NCBI GenBank assembly: GCA_016786565.1
Contig: JAEUVY010000080.1
Coordinates: forward strand, 140,360 to 204,359
Source of the DNA: Flavipsychrobacter sp.
Lineage (GTDB): Bacteria > Bacteroidota > Bacteroidia > Chitinophagales > Chitinophagaceae
Direction: 5' to 3'
DNA length: 64,000 nt
Shown here: positions 42,567 to 51,928 of the stretch, piece by piece
Numbering within the stretch: the first letter of the stretch is position 1
Layout: each line of letters starts with the position of its first letter
Notes under the pieces: generated by a model
Database searches by the model: none
Told to the model about the DNA's origin: nothing
What the model saw: only the letters and a program-made list of their open reading frames with translations
Position numbers and translations under genes: made by a program

Positions 42567-45500
42567 ATGCAACTACAGATACTGAAGCCCAATAAAGCAC
42601 TGAATAAGGCATACCTTAAAGAAAAGGTAAGCCGCAATAATATTGAGACCTTTAAGGCAAACCTGAAAACGCTGTTATCCAAGATCAAAGAAGGGGAAAG
42701 TGAGGAGCACCACAAGTATCCTGTTGCCGATTTTCTGAACGATACCTGGTACAAAGACGCCTATTATATCAACACAAAAGACCGGGCCGACTTTGTAATA
42801 CATAACGGCAAGACCGCCAAAGACACTGCCGGTGTCATTTTGGAAGTGAAAAGCCCCACCAACACCGCTGAGATGATATCGGAAGAGAAGCCTAATAAAA
42901 AGGCTTTGCAGGAACTGGTGCTGTATTACCTGCGTGAGCGAATAGAACACAACAACATAGAAATAAAACATCTCATCGTCACCAACATAAACGAGTGGTA
43001 TGTGTTTGACGAGGTTTGGTTTGAGAAGAATGTTTTTAGGAATGCCAAGCTGAAGAAGGAATACGAACTGTACAAACAAAGCGGTAAAGACACAAAGTTT
43101 TTCTATGATAGCGTGGCTCGCCCTGCGATAGATGCAATTACCGAGCCACTTGTTTGCGCCTACTTCAACATAAAAGACTACGAGCGGATAGCCAATAATG
43201 CCGATAACACCGATGACAATAAGCTGATACCCTTGTACAAGCTATTGTCGCCAACGCATTTGCTGAAGCAGCCATTCGCCAATGATAGTAATTCGCTCGA
43301 TACCAAGTTCTATACCGAGCTGCTGCATATTATAGGACTGGAAGAGGTGAAGGATGGGGGGAAGAAACTGATTCAGCGGAAGGAAAAAAGCGACCCGGCA
43401 TCTCTGCTGGAAAGTGCCATTGTTAAGTTGGAAGACAAAGACAGCCTCCGCAATATAACAGGAGTGTCGGCATTTGGGGCCAACCGCGAAGAGCAATTGT
43501 TCAACGTGGCTTTGGAGTTGTGCATCACCTGGGTAAACCGGATTCTGTTCATTAAGTTGCTGGAGGGCCAATTGGTCACTTACAACAAGGGCAACAAGGA
43601 TTACAGGTTCATGAATCCGAAGGTGATCTTCGACTATGATGAACTCAATAACCTGTTTTTTCAGGTGCTTGCCGAAAGGCCGGCCAACCGAAGAGCTAAC
43701 GTAAAGGACAAGTTCAAAAATGTACCCTATCTCAATAGTTCTTTGTTTGAACGTACGGCATTGGAGCGGGAGGCGATAGAAATAGATGTGTTGGACAACA
43801 GAAGCCAACTGCCAATACATGGTACAACAGTGCTGAAGGATGAACATGGAAAGAGACGGACCGGCAGCTACACGACCCTGCACTATCTGCTCGACTTCTT
43901 AGATGCCTACGACTTTAGCAGCGATGGTGGTGAGGAGATACAGGAAGAAAATAAAAACCTAATCAACGCGTCTGTGCTGGGCCTTATCTTCGAAAAGATA
44001 AACGGCTACAAAGACGGATCGTTCTTTACACCCGGCTTCATCACCATGTATATGTGCCGCGAGACCATCAGGCGCGCGGTGTTGCAGAAGTTCAGGGAGG
44101 TTAAGGGCTGGGATTGTGCGACGCTCGATGAGCTACACGACAGAATAGACGTAAAGGAAAAAACCGAGGCCAATGCCATTATCAACAGTTTGCGTATTTG
44201 CGACCCCGCAGTGGGTAGTGGCCACTTTCTGGTATCGGCGCTGAACGAGTTGATAGCCATTAAAAGCGAATTGAAAATACTGCAGGACAGGCAACACAAG
44301 ACCCTGCGCGACTATAATGTGGAGGTGGTGAATGACGAACTGGTGGTGACAGATGAGGACGGTAATTTGCTGGACTATAACCCGCACAATAAAGAGAGCC
44401 AGCGGGTGCAGGAGGCGTTGTTTCATGAGAAGGAAACACTGATTGAAAATTGCCTGTTTGGTGTGGATATTAACCCGAACTCGGTGAAAATATGCCGCCT
44501 GCGCCTGTGGATAGAGTTGCTGAAAAACACTTACTATACCGCCGAGAGCAACTATGCAGAATTAGAGACGCTTCCGAATATTGACATCAACATAAAATGC
44601 GGCAACTCACTTATAAGCCGTTTTGCATTGGATGCTGATCTGGGGCAGGCGCTGAAAAAAAGCAAATGGAATATTGAGACCTATCGCATAGCCGTGCAGA
44701 ACTACCGTAATGCACAGAATAAGGAGGAAAAGCGCGAAATGGAACGCCTTATTGAAGATATTAAAGGCAACTTCCGAACAGAAATAGGGAATAACGACCC
44801 TAAGGTGAAAAAACTGCAAAAGGTGAATACTGAGTATTACCAAAAATATCAGGCAGGAACCCTTTTTGATGCCAAATTGACTAAAGAACAACGCAAAGAC
44901 AAGGCAGATCTTGAGACAACTATTGCAAAGTTGGATGGTGATATAAAAGCAATAAAAGGAAATAGGATATTCCACGATGCCTTTGAGTGGCGATTCGAAT
45001 TTCCCGAAGTATTGGATGGTGAGGGTAATTTTACCGGCTTTGACATAATTATTGGAAATCCCCCTTACGTTCCATTAGAAAGCTTTTCGGATTTTCAGCG
45101 TGATTTTTTTCGGTCAAAATATGAGCAACTTGAGAGGAAATTTGAAACTTCTGTAATGTTTTTTCTCGAAGGATTGAGGATAATGTCTGAGGGAGGGACG
45201 CTTGGATATATTGCACCGGTTACTTGGCAAACTGGAGAGAATTATTCAAGATTTCGAGAATATATTATTACCCAACGTGGAATTCAGAAAATCGTAAACT
45301 TGCCGTTTAATATTTTCATCGATGCGTATGTTGAGACTGCGATTTACTTTCTCACAAATAAGGTAAGTGAAAAGTACTCGATATATAGTTTCAACAAGAG
45401 CGACGCCATAGATTCATTTGATGAAATTGCATTCACTCAAATCCCAATTTCCCTGATTCAGCCTCAAAAATTCAAATTAGTTTTGAACCCATTTGTGCAC

Positions 45501-46151
45501 AAAATATTAGCCAGATTAGGGAACGAAAATAAAAGGCTATTAGGCGAAATATCTGTGTCTACTCAAGGGTTAGCAGGTAGTTGTTATACTGAGATACCAG
45601 AAACAGAATTGTCATATCCATTCCTTTCAAAAGGTAATGTCTACAACTATACGTTGCAAGTTGAAAGTGTTTACCAGACTAGTTTAGAAGATAAACCGTC
45701 ATTAAAAGTCTTTTATAATGCACATCCGAAAATATTAATTCGAAGAATTATTAGTCGGCAAAATCGGTTGACTGTTGGATATACTGACAAAAGGATGGTT
45801 TTTAAAAAGGATATCAACCCGTTTATTTTATGTGATGATGAATTTGATACCAAATACGTTTTGGCTCTACTTGCAAGTAAATTGGTTTCTTTCCTGTATT
45901 TAAATATGTCATCAATCGCCACGAAAGATGATTTCCGTCAAACAACCTTAGCTGAGTTGCGAGAAATTCCAATTCCGCGATGTGACAAGTTCACTCAAAG
46001 TCAAATTATTGAAAAGGTTGATCAGATCCTAGCTGCGAAAGCTGAGCAGTATGATGCCGACGTTTCCGAATACGAGAGTGTTATCGATCGCTTTGTATAT
46101 AAATTGTATTGTTTAACAGAGGAAGAAATTAGAATAGTTGAGGGTGCATGA
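42567..46151 (+). CDS. type IIG (Eco57I-like) restriction-modification enzyme
   Basis: 1194 residues, one polypeptide with cutting, methylating and recognition functions. Residues 1-130: PD-(D/E)xK nuclease with Asp75 and Glu93-x-Lys95 in GVILEVKSP. Middle: helical connector. Residues about 480-840: gamma-type N6-adenine methyltransferase with SAM motif DPAVGSGHFL at 546-555 and catalytic NPPY at 831-834. Residues about 850-1180: target-recognition domain. It ends with LYCLTEEEIRIVEGA, as intact family members do. The recognition part (from about 45100) is clearly more AT-rich than the first two thirds, suggesting that this domain was exchanged. A TAAATTTG element ends 14 bases before the start. 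No separate methylase or specificity gene is needed. Confidence 0.93.
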   Translation: MQLQILKPNKALNKAYLKEKVSRNNIETFKANLKTLLSKIKEGESEEHHKYPVADFLNDTWYKDAYYINTKDRADFVIHNGKTAKDTAGVILEVKSPTNTAEMISEEKPNKKALQELVLYYLRERIEHNNIEIKHLIVTNINEWYVFDEVWFEKNVFRNAKLKKEYELYKQSGKDTKFFYDSVARPAIDAITEPLVCAYFNIKDYERIANNADNTDDNKLIPLYKLLSPTHLLKQPFANDSNSLDTKFYTELLHIIGLEEVKDGGKKLIQRKEKSDPASLLESAIVKLEDKDSLRNITGVSAFGANREEQLFNVALELCITWVNRILFIKLLEGQLVTYNKGNKDYRFMNPKVIFDYDELNNLFFQVLAERPANRRANVKDKFKNVPYLNSSLFERTALEREAIEIDVLDNRSQLPIHGTTVLKDEHGKRRTGSYTTLHYLLDFLDAYDFSSDGGEEIQEENKNLINASVLGLIFEKINGYKDGSFFTPGFITMYMCRETIRRAVLQKFREVKGWDCATLDELHDRIDVKEKTEANAIINSLRICDPAVGSGHFLVSALNELIAIKSELKILQDRQHKTLRDYNVEVVNDELVVTDEDGNLLDYNPHNKESQRVQEALFHEKETLIENCLFGVDINPNSVKICRLRLWIELLKNTYYTAESNYAELETLPNIDINIKCGNSLISRFALDADLGQALKKSKWNIETYRIAVQNYRNAQNKEEKREMERLIEDIKGNFRTEIGNNDPKVKKLQKVNTEYYQKYQAGTLFDAKLTKEQRKDKADLETTIAKLDGDIKAIKGNRIFHDAFEWRFEFPEVLDGEGNFTGFDIIIGNPPYVPLESFSDFQRDFFRSKYEQLERKFETSVMFFLEGLRIMSEGGTLGYIAPVTWQTGENYSRFREYIITQRGIQKIVNLPFNIFIDAYVETAIYFLTNKVSEKYSIYSFNKSDAIDSFDEIAFTQIPISLIQPQKFKLVLNPFVHKILARLGNENKRLLGEISVSTQGLAGSCYTEIPETELSYPFLSKGNVYNYTLQVESVYQTSLEDKPSLKVFYNAHPKILIRRIISRQNRLTVGYTDKRMVFKKDINPFILCDDEFDTKYVLALLASKLVSFLYLNMSSIATKDDFRQTTLAELREIPIPRCDKFTQSQIIEKVDQILAAKAEQYDADVSEYESVIDRFVYKLYCLTEEEIRIVEGA

Positions 46152-46311
46152 ACAAAAAGGAACCTTAAATTTATGCTACCGCCCGCAGCCATTTGCGTCA
46201 GAGGCCAAGCGGATAGAATACCTCTTTGAACTCTACGACAAATATACCGCCGGTCTGTTTGTGGAAGAGAAGAAAGGGAAGAAAAAAGTAAGTTCAATCA
46301 AAAAAGCCTGA
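46144..46311 (+). CDS. possible 55-residue protein or gene remnant after the restriction enzyme
   Basis: GTG start inside the last codons of the restriction gene (8-base overlap), coding for a basic peptide with CYRPQPFASEAKRIEYLFEL and YDKYTAGLFVEEKKGKKK. It may be a coupled small protein or the C-terminal relic of a deleted gene; the lack of an ATG favours the relic. Part of its end recurs in degenerate form at 47356-47399. Confidence 0.35.
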   Translation: MHEQKGTLNLCYRPQPFASEAKRIEYLFELYDKYTAGLFVEEKKGKKKVSSIKKA

Positions 46312-46321
46312 TATCTGAACT

Positions 46322-47332
46322 ATGAAGGGTGATATGAGGAGAATGACATTGGTCATCCTAATGAAGGACTACCTCAGTGCAGCAAGGAAATATCGTAGTG
46401 ATACGAGCGACTGCACAAAATACTCCGAAGCAATGGAGAGGATTGGCGAGTCGATTCTAAAATGTTTCGGTCTTCCTTTCGCATATACTTATTATGAAGA
46501 GCTGGAAAGTATCATGTTAACAGATGAGTTGACCGTAGAATTGTTCGAGAGTGTAATTGCAAAATTGTCCGAACATGCTACGAAGTTCAAGAATCCCGAT
46601 TTTCCTTCACATGCATGGTTGCTGGAAAACGCAAGAAAAGAACTATTTCCTGACGACGAGGTTATTCACTTACTCGGTATATACGAAACTTTATACCATC
46701 ACTTCGTATATGAGTGTTACCTGATGCGGACAGGCATTCCAGTATCGGAAATTTTGGTTGAGATGCGTAAAGCATCTGAACACAGAAAACTCATTGATTC
46801 ATTATACGACTGGCGAACACCACCCATGCTGGTTACTGAGACAATTTTGGCGTTAAAGGAATATGGCATGCGCTTTATTGACGGGTACGATGACTATATG
46901 CGCGCTTTTCATATAGACCGCAAAATGGAAGCAGAGATTGAGAACAATTACATTGAAGATTCAACGTTTCACTATCCTTATGGAATAGACCTCTCAGATA
47001 CGTACTGGGAGAAAATATATTTCTGGTCCCGGGGGCATTTCGCCCTGGTTTGTTTATACACACGCATAAATGATGTATGGCGCAAGATGTATGTTGGAAT
47101 GAATTATAAACAATTTATTGCCGCAACGATGCAAAGCAGAAGTTATTCTCGGGCAGCATCGATTCGACAAAAAGGGAAACGGACATTTGATGCAAAATAT
47201 ACGTTACGCTACACAGCAGAATTGTTACGCACAGAAGTGCATTCTTATTTCAGTACGCAGGTCCTGATGACATGCTTATTAGAGAAAACCGATTATATGA
47301 ACGAGGTGAATTTTTACAAGTGGATTTCATGA
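46322..47332 (+). CDS. hypothetical protein in the restriction island
   Basis: 336 residues, no signal or membrane segment, rich in Tyr, Met and charged residues, and predicted largely helical (for example MLVTETILALKEYGMRFIDG, ALVCLYTRINDVWRKMYVG). I recognise no domain. About 40% GC, lower than the housekeeping genes. It lies 10 bases after the previous small frame and close behind the type IIG gene, between imperfect repeats of the LFVEE-coding sequence, so it looks like a cargo gene inserted there. A defence-related role is a guess from position alone. Confidence 0.65.
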   Translation: MKGDMRRMTLVILMKDYLSAARKYRSDTSDCTKYSEAMERIGESILKCFGLPFAYTYYEELESIMLTDELTVELFESVIAKLSEHATKFKNPDFPSHAWLLENARKELFPDDEVIHLLGIYETLYHHFVYECYLMRTGIPVSEILVEMRKASEHRKLIDSLYDWRTPPMLVTETILALKEYGMRFIDGYDDYMRAFHIDRKMEAEIENNYIEDSTFHYPYGIDLSDTYWEKIYFWSRGHFALVCLYTRINDVWRKMYVGMNYKQFIAATMQSRSYSRAASIRQKGKRTFDAKYTLRYTAELLRTEVHSYFSTQVLMTCLLEKTDYMNEVNFYKWIS

Positions 47333-47391
47333 CGTCAACGATAAACACTCTCGGTGTTCTGTTTGTCGAAGAGATGTTAGGGAAGAATAAA

Positions 47392-47413
47392 GAGTGGTAA
47401 TTTATTACCACTC
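47392..47413. terminator. hairpin at the end of the restriction island genes
   Basis: GAGTGGTAAT-TT-ATTACCACTC, a perfect 10-bp palindrome, 60 bases after the last gene. No T-run follows. Confidence 0.5.
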
Positions 47414-47421
47414 TCCGTCCT

Positions 47422-47466
47422 AGCCGGGTCTCCTATGCAAAGCCGTGTGTGAAGGAGGGACCCGGC
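47422..47466 (-). repeat. hairpin element related to those flanking Fic
   Basis: AGCCGGGTCTCC / GGAGGGACCCGGC around a TCACACACGGCTTT loop (minus strand). It is the closing hairpin of the ~140-bp element at 29291 and 30780, in inverted orientation. The fragment CTCTGCCCTTCGCTGGA at 48017-48033, with GTGTAGTTGTC after it, is another piece of that element. Confidence 0.7.
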
Positions 47467-47495
47467 GGAGCCAGTGCAATATTGTCCGGCAAGTA

Positions 47496-47575
47496 ATCAT
47501 GTCGCCCCTTCGGGGCTTGTGTGATGTGCGGATTGTTTTTCTATAATCATATCGCCCCCTTCGGGGCTGCTCATG
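47496..47575 (-). repeat. twin GCCCCGAAGGGG hairpins inside copy E
   Basis: Two hairpins (47502-47513 region and 47557-47568 region), each next to a TATGATTATAG or CATGATTA sequence on the minus strand. They mirror those at 42006-42084 in copy D. Confidence 0.7.
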
Positions 47576-47584
47576 TGCTCCGCA

Positions 47585-47883
47585 ATCTTTTATGACACTG
47601 CAGAAAACGCACTATCATAGATTTTCTTTTTGCCCCGTTGTTATGCCGGTTGTAACTTGTATTGATGTTGCAGGAAATGAGGCTAAAAGGCATGTATGGT
47701 GATTTTGTTTTACTTCTCACCTACCTGTCGGTAGGCAAGCCCTGAGAAGAGGTGGGAAGAAAGTGAGAAGTAGTGCGCAGGTTTTGGGAAGCAGTGGGAA
47801 GCAAACTGCGCACCAGCTTCCCACCTTTTTATTGATAATCAATGAAGTAGTGTAGAAATGGGAAGAATAAAAAATTTGCGCAG
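47585..47883 (-). repeat. ~300-bp interspersed repeat, copy E (inverted)
   Basis: Reverse complement of the family with the inner end on the left (ATGACAC.GCAGAAAACGCAC, CTATCATAG) and TGCGCAG at 47877-47883 on the right. A different small hairpin (CCTACCTGTCGGTAGG at 47719-47734) is nested where A and B have none. By eye it is closest to copy D. The rest of 47884-48092 holds no gene that I can support. Confidence 0.85.
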
Positions 47884-48092
47884 TTAGTATGCCAGGTGCA
47901 GGAATTCTATCGGGCGGTGGTGCAACCATTGGGGAGATTTCTCTTTTCGTTCGTACCTCACTCCATTCGAAATGACGGGTTCTATTAGGCAAACCCATAT
48001 CCCTCTCTCCTGTGGCTCTGCCCTTCGCTGGACACGGCTACATCAGACGAGTGTAGTTGTCAACCTTAACCTGACTGTCTGTCCTGAATAGT

Positions 48093-48100
48093 TATCTTTA
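48093..48100 (+). promoter_or_regulatory. -7 promoter element (TATCTTTA) of the MFS gene
   Basis: One mismatch to TAnnTTTG, 14 bases before ATG at 48115. Confidence 0.4.
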
Positions 48101-48114
48101 CTACAAGTAGATAT

Positions 48115-49287
48115 ATGAAAGTTATTACCCGCACGGTATGGATATTATCGCTGGTCAGTCTGTTTACGGATATGGCCAGTGAGATGCTGTATCCTGTTAT
48201 GCCGGTGTATCTGCAGAGTATAGGGTTCTCGGTGGTGATGATAGGGGTGCTGGAAGGGGTGGCCGAGGCTACCGCGGGTCTGAGCAAGGGTTATTTTGGT
48301 AAGCTGTCGGACGCTACGGGGCGGCGCATGCCGTTTGTACAGATCGGTTACGCGCTCAGTGCTATCTCCAAACCGCTTATGGCCATCTTTGCGGTGCCGC
48401 TATGGGTGTTTGCCGCCCGCACGCTGGACCGTTTTGGTAAAGGCCTGCGCACCGGTGCCCGCGATGCCATTATCAGTGCTGAGGCCACACCACAAACCAA
48501 GGGCCGCATCTTTGGTTTTCATCGTTCCATGGATACGCTTGGCGCTGTTGCCGGCCCCGCCCTTGCGTTGGTATATCTTTCTTTCTATCCGGCGCATTAC
48601 AAAGAGTTGTTCCTTATAGCGTTTTTGCCGGGTCTGGCGGCGTTTGGCTGCACCCTGCTGGTGCGCGACAAACAGGCAGTAGCGGCATTGCCGGCGAAAC
48701 GGGTCTCTTTTTTCTCGTTTCTTCATTTCTGGAAACAAAGTCCGGGCAACTACAAGCGCCTGGTGGGCGGGCTGCTGTTCTTCACGCTGTTCAACAGCTC
48801 GGATGTGTTTCTGCTGCTGATGGCACGCAAGGCCGGCCTGAGTGACACGGGTGTGGTGGGCGCATATATCTTCTATAACCTCGTATATGCAGCGGCAGCG
48901 TACCCTATCGGCATTCTGGGCGACAGAATAGGGCTGAAGCGCATATTTATTGTAGGTATGCTTTTGTTCGCGCTCACTTATGCGGGTTTTGCGGCGGGTG
49001 GTGGTCTGTGGGTGTACTATGGCCTTTTCTTTTTGTATGGCCTGTATGCGGCGGCAACCGAGGGTGTTTCGAAGGCGTGGATCAGCAACATCGTCCCGAA
49101 GCAGGATGTAGCCACCGCCATAGGCACCTATTCGGCTTTTCAGAGCCTGTGCGCGCTGCTGGCCAGTTCGCTGGCTGGGCTGCTGTGGTTCGGTTTCGGG
49201 GCGGCGGTGGCATTTACGGCATCGGCAGTGGCGGCAGTGGTAACGGCAGTATATATGACGCGGGTGCCCTGTGAAGCACATAAATAA
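48115..49287 (+). CDS. MFS transporter
   Basis: 390 residues with 12 predicted transmembrane segments. The loop motif GYFGKLSDATGRRMPFVQIG, DRFGKGLRTGARDAII at the TM4-5 region, and AYPIGILGDRIGLKRIFIVG in the second half place it in the major facilitator superfamily, closest to the group typed by RTGARDAII motifs (YcxA/efflux-like). The substrate is unknown. It is the first ordinary gene to the right of the restriction island; no operon partner follows within 70 bases on the strand other than panD, which has its own promoter. Confidence 0.87.
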   Translation: MKVITRTVWILSLVSLFTDMASEMLYPVMPVYLQSIGFSVVMIGVLEGVAEATAGLSKGYFGKLSDATGRRMPFVQIGYALSAISKPLMAIFAVPLWVFAARTLDRFGKGLRTGARDAIISAEATPQTKGRIFGFHRSMDTLGAVAGPALALVYLSFYPAHYKELFLIAFLPGLAAFGCTLLVRDKQAVAALPAKRVSFFSFLHFWKQSPGNYKRLVGGLLFFTLFNSSDVFLLLMARKAGLSDTGVVGAYIFYNLVYAAAAYPIGILGDRIGLKRIFIVGMLLFALTYAGFAAGGGLWVYYGLFFLYGLYAAATEGVSKAWISNIVPKQDVATAIGTYSAFQSLCALLASSLAGLLWFGFGAAVAFTASAVAAVVTAVYMTRVPCEAHK

Positions 49288-49346
49288 GGCTATTGGCTAA
49301 TAACATAGACTGATGTGGTCTTTGGCCGAAAAACCAACTAATACCA

Positions 49347-49354
49347 TACCTTTG
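49347..49354 (+). promoter_or_regulatory. -7 promoter element (TACCTTTG) of panD
   Basis: Exact TAnnTTTG match ending 7 bases before ATG at 49362. Confidence 0.6.
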
Positions 49355-49361
49355 CGCCGCT

Positions 49362-49706
49362 ATGCACATAGAAATATTAAAATCTAAAATTCATAGGGTT
49401 AAAATAACTGAGGCCAATCTGAACTACATCGGCAGCATCACTATTGATGAAGACCTGATGGATGCAGCGAACCTCATAGAGAATGAAAAGGTGCAGGTGC
49501 TGGATCTGGACAATGGCGAACGTCTGGAGACCTATGTGATAAGAGGTACGCGTGGCTCGGGCATGATCTGCATGAACGGCCCGGCGGCACGCCGCATAAG
49601 CCCCGGTGACACAGTGATCATCATTTCGTATGCGAGCATGGAATTTGAAGCAGCCAAAAAATACAAGCCTACCATAATCTTCCCTACCGAGGACAACAAG
49701 CTGTAA
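49362..49706 (+). CDS. panD: aspartate 1-decarboxylase
   Basis: 114 residues, normal for PanD. Makes beta-alanine from aspartate for pantothenate and CoA. The self-cleavage site is Gly24-Ser25 in [12 protein letters not shown]; Ser25 becomes the pyruvoyl group. Other conserved parts: Lys9 in [27 protein letters not shown] and [12 protein letters not shown]. The mRNA seems to start at or just before the ATG. The flippase-like gene follows after 65 bases. Confidence 0.97.
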   Translation: MHIEILKSKIHRVKITEANLNYIGSITIDEDLMDAANLIENEKVQVLDLDNGERLETYVIRGTRGSGMICMNGPAARRISPGDTVIIISYASMEFEAAKKYKPTIIFPTEDNKL

Positions 49707-49771
49707 TCAGGCTCATTTCAGCATTTTTTAGCATACTCTGAACAACTCTATTCAGTACCTTTAATGTGTCT

Positions 49772-50794
49772 ATGAAGAAGACCATCCTGACCATATTTCA
49801 ATATTTACTGTTTCTTGGGTTAGGGATCTGGATCATCTATCAGATGCTGCATCAGCTTACCGACCAGCAAAAGACCGATCTGGCCAACGCGATACGCAAT
49901 GCCAATGCATGGTATCTGGTGCCTGTGTTCATAATAGGTTTTCTTTCTCATTTGTTCAGGGCCATGCGGTGGCGTTATCTGCTGGAGACAGTTGATCTGA
50001 AGCCATCGCTCACCAACACAACCTTTGCGGTGCTGATAGGGTACATTGCCAATCTGGCACTGCCCCGCGCCGGCGAGGTGGCCAAGTGCACGGTGCTGGC
50101 GCGCTATGAAAAGATGCCCGCCCACAAGATGATAGGCACCATAGTGGCCGAGCGCGCCTTTGACATGGTGAGCCTGCTGGTGATAGCCGTAGCGGCCTTC
50201 GGATTGCAGATGGAGTTTGTGAGCACCTATGTGGCGTCTAAAATGGGCACACTGGGCGAGAAATTCCAGAACAGCAAAACCATACTGATGGTGCTGGCCG
50301 CAGGTGCCACTCTTTCTATACCTGTTGCCGTTATCCTTTACCGCCGTTATAAAGACACCAAGGTGGGTATGTTTGTGACCGAGCTGATGCGCGGTGTGCT
50401 TTCCATCATCCACATGAAGAACCGCTGGGCTTTCCTTGGTTATACTGTGCTGATATGGGGTATGTATCTGCTGCAGTTGTGGGTTGGTTTTATGTGTCTT
50501 CCCGAGACCGCAGGACTGTCGCTGGTGGTGGCACTGGTGGTGCTGGTATATGGCAGCATAGGCATGATAGTGACGCCGGGTGGCATAGGACTCTACACCC
50601 TGTTGGTGGCACAAATGCTGGTAGCATATGGCGTAACAGAGGTGCCGGCACAGGCATTTGGCTGGATAGCATGGGTGGCACAGACCGCCGTTATCATAGT
50701 GCTGGGACTGGTGTCGCTTATCGCAATTCAACCATATAACCGCAAACGCAATGGACAAGCTGCAATGGATACAGCGGAAGATAGTGTCGCGTGA
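49772..50794 (+). CDS. flippase-like (LPG synthase TM-region) membrane protein
   Basis: 340 residues and about eight transmembrane segments. [50 protein letters not shown] and [19 protein letters not shown] are the conserved parts of the lysylphosphatidylglycerol synthase transmembrane-region / UPF0104 family. Without the catalytic C-terminal domain of MprF, such proteins are thought to flip lipids or lipid-linked sugars; the substrate is unknown. A GTG two codons upstream (49766) is possible. It overlaps rfaE2 by 44 bases, so they share an mRNA and perhaps an envelope function. Confidence 0.85.
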   Translation: MKKTILTIFQYLLFLGLGIWIIYQMLHQLTDQQKTDLANAIRNANAWYLVPVFIIGFLSHLFRAMRWRYLLETVDLKPSLTNTTFAVLIGYIANLALPRAGEVAKCTVLARYEKMPAHKMIGTIVAERAFDMVSLLVIAVAAFGLQMEFVSTYVASKMGTLGEKFQNSKTILMVLAAGATLSIPVAVILYRRYKDTKVGMFVTELMRGVLSIIHMKNRWAFLGYTVLIWGMYLLQLWVGFMCLPETAGLSLVVALVVLVYGSIGMIVTPGGIGLYTLLVAQMLVAYGVTEVPAQAFGWIAWVAQTAVIIVLGLVSLIAIQPYNRKRNGQAAMDTAEDSVA

Positions 50795-51242
50795 GCGGCT
50801 GGTGCAGGAATGCAACGGCTGGCGCGTACTGAACCGTAAGATCGTTTTCACCAACGGGTGTTTTGACATTCTGCATCACGGCCACCTGGACCTGCTGGCA
50901 CGGGCGGCATCGCTGGGAAATATACTGGTGGTGGGCCTGAACACCGATGACTCGGTAAAACGACTGAAGGGACCTACCCGCCCGGTGACCCACGAACAGG
51001 ACCGTTTGTTTCAGGTGGCATCGTTGCTGTGTACAGATGCCGTTTGCCTGTTTGACGAAGACACCCCGGAGGCCCTCATCAAGCTCATAAAACCCGATGT
51101 GCTGGTAAAAGGCGGCGACTATACCATAGACAAAATTGTGGGTGCCGACTTTGTTCAACAGAACGGCGGCGAGGTGCACATCATTCCTTTTGTAGAAGGG
51201 TATTCCACCACAGGCATTATAGACAGGATACAGAAGTTGTAG
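50751..51242 (+). CDS. rfaE2: D-glycero-beta-D-manno-heptose 1-phosphate adenylyltransferase
   Basis: 163 residues: a stand-alone RfaE domain II. The nucleotidyltransferase motif [17 protein letters not shown] (HxGH) is intact, with [52 protein letters not shown] and [11 protein letters not shown] following. It makes ADP-heptose for lipopolysaccharide core assembly. In other bacteria this domain is fused to the kinase RfaE1 in HldE; here it is separate. The start lies inside the previous gene. Confidence 0.94.
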   Translation: MDKLQWIQRKIVSRERLVQECNGWRVLNRKIVFTNGCFDILHHGHLDLLARAASLGNILVVGLNTDDSVKRLKGPTRPVTHEQDRLFQVASLLCTDAVCLFDEDTPEALIKLIKPDVLVKGGDYTIDKIVGADFVQQNGGEVHIIPFVEGYSTTGIIDRIQKL

Positions 51243-51284
51243 TGTCATTCGAGTAGTGAACCAATCTTGCCAATTTCCCGACCC

Positions 51285-51857
51285 ATGAACAGCAGACCAC
51301 CCGGAAGCAGGTTAAATCTTGTAGGCAGTATCATAATTGTATTATTCGGATTGTTGTTTTGCTGGAGTGCCGTTAACGACTACCTGCACCCATTTGCCGA
51401 ACTCGAGGGTGCTTCATTAAAACCAATAACCGGCCGACTGAGCGAGGACCCATATATCCACAGAACGCGCAGTACTCAGGTAAGGCTATCACTACAAGAG
51501 TATCCCGATGTCAGATTTCTAATCTATGAATTTTATTCCGCGGCAGATATACGAGGTATTAGTACGTTACTCAAGGTTGGCGACACCGTTACCATGGATA
51601 TAATAGAAGAGGATGCGGACAAATACCTACATCATACACGACCTCTTTCATTTTGGGAGAAACACTTTAACAGCGCGCAGTTAACTATATATAGCCTAAG
51701 TGATGCCAAAGACAATTGGTATCTGGATGTACGCCCATCCGACCCTGCAAGCGTGAAAGGAAACTCAGCAGCATTTATATTGTTTTTTACGATCGGAGCC
51801 GTACTCATTATATTGGGAAGTGTGAACGTCAGAAAATATGCACGGCTGAAGGAGTAA
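51285..51857 (+). CDS. two-span membrane protein of unknown function
   Basis: 190 residues: hydrophobic helix near residues 12-30 (LVGSIIIVLFGLLFCWSAV), an extracytoplasmic beta-rich domain of ~120 residues (including QVRLSLQEYPDVRFLIYEFY and GISTLLKVGDTVTMDI), and a C-terminal helix (FILFFTIGAVLIILGSVNV). The layout resembles DUF3592-like proteins but the match is weak. The start used is ATG at 51285; a TTG at 51267 is possible. It ends at a bidirectional hairpin, convergent with korA. Confidence 0.6.
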   Translation: MNSRPPGSRLNLVGSIIIVLFGLLFCWSAVNDYLHPFAELEGASLKPITGRLSEDPYIHRTRSTQVRLSLQEYPDVRFLIYEFYSAADIRGISTLLKVGDTVTMDIIEEDADKYLHHTRPLSFWEKHFNSAQLTIYSLSDAKDNWYLDVRPSDPASVKGNSAAFILFFTIGAVLIILGSVNVRKYARLKE

Positions 51858-51875
51858 CTAAATAGAAACATAAAA

Positions 51876-51908
51876 AAGCGGCGACAATGCTGATCATTGC
51901 CGCCGCTT
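51876..51908 (-). terminator. terminator between converging genes
   Basis: AAGCGGCG-(A)-CAATG / CATTG-CCGCCGCTT with loop CTGAT and one bulged base. On the minus strand it is followed by TTTTTTA, so it best serves korA; the plus-strand gene ending at 51857 may use it too. Confidence 0.8.
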
Positions 51909-51928
51909 GTATGAAAATATGAATTTGC

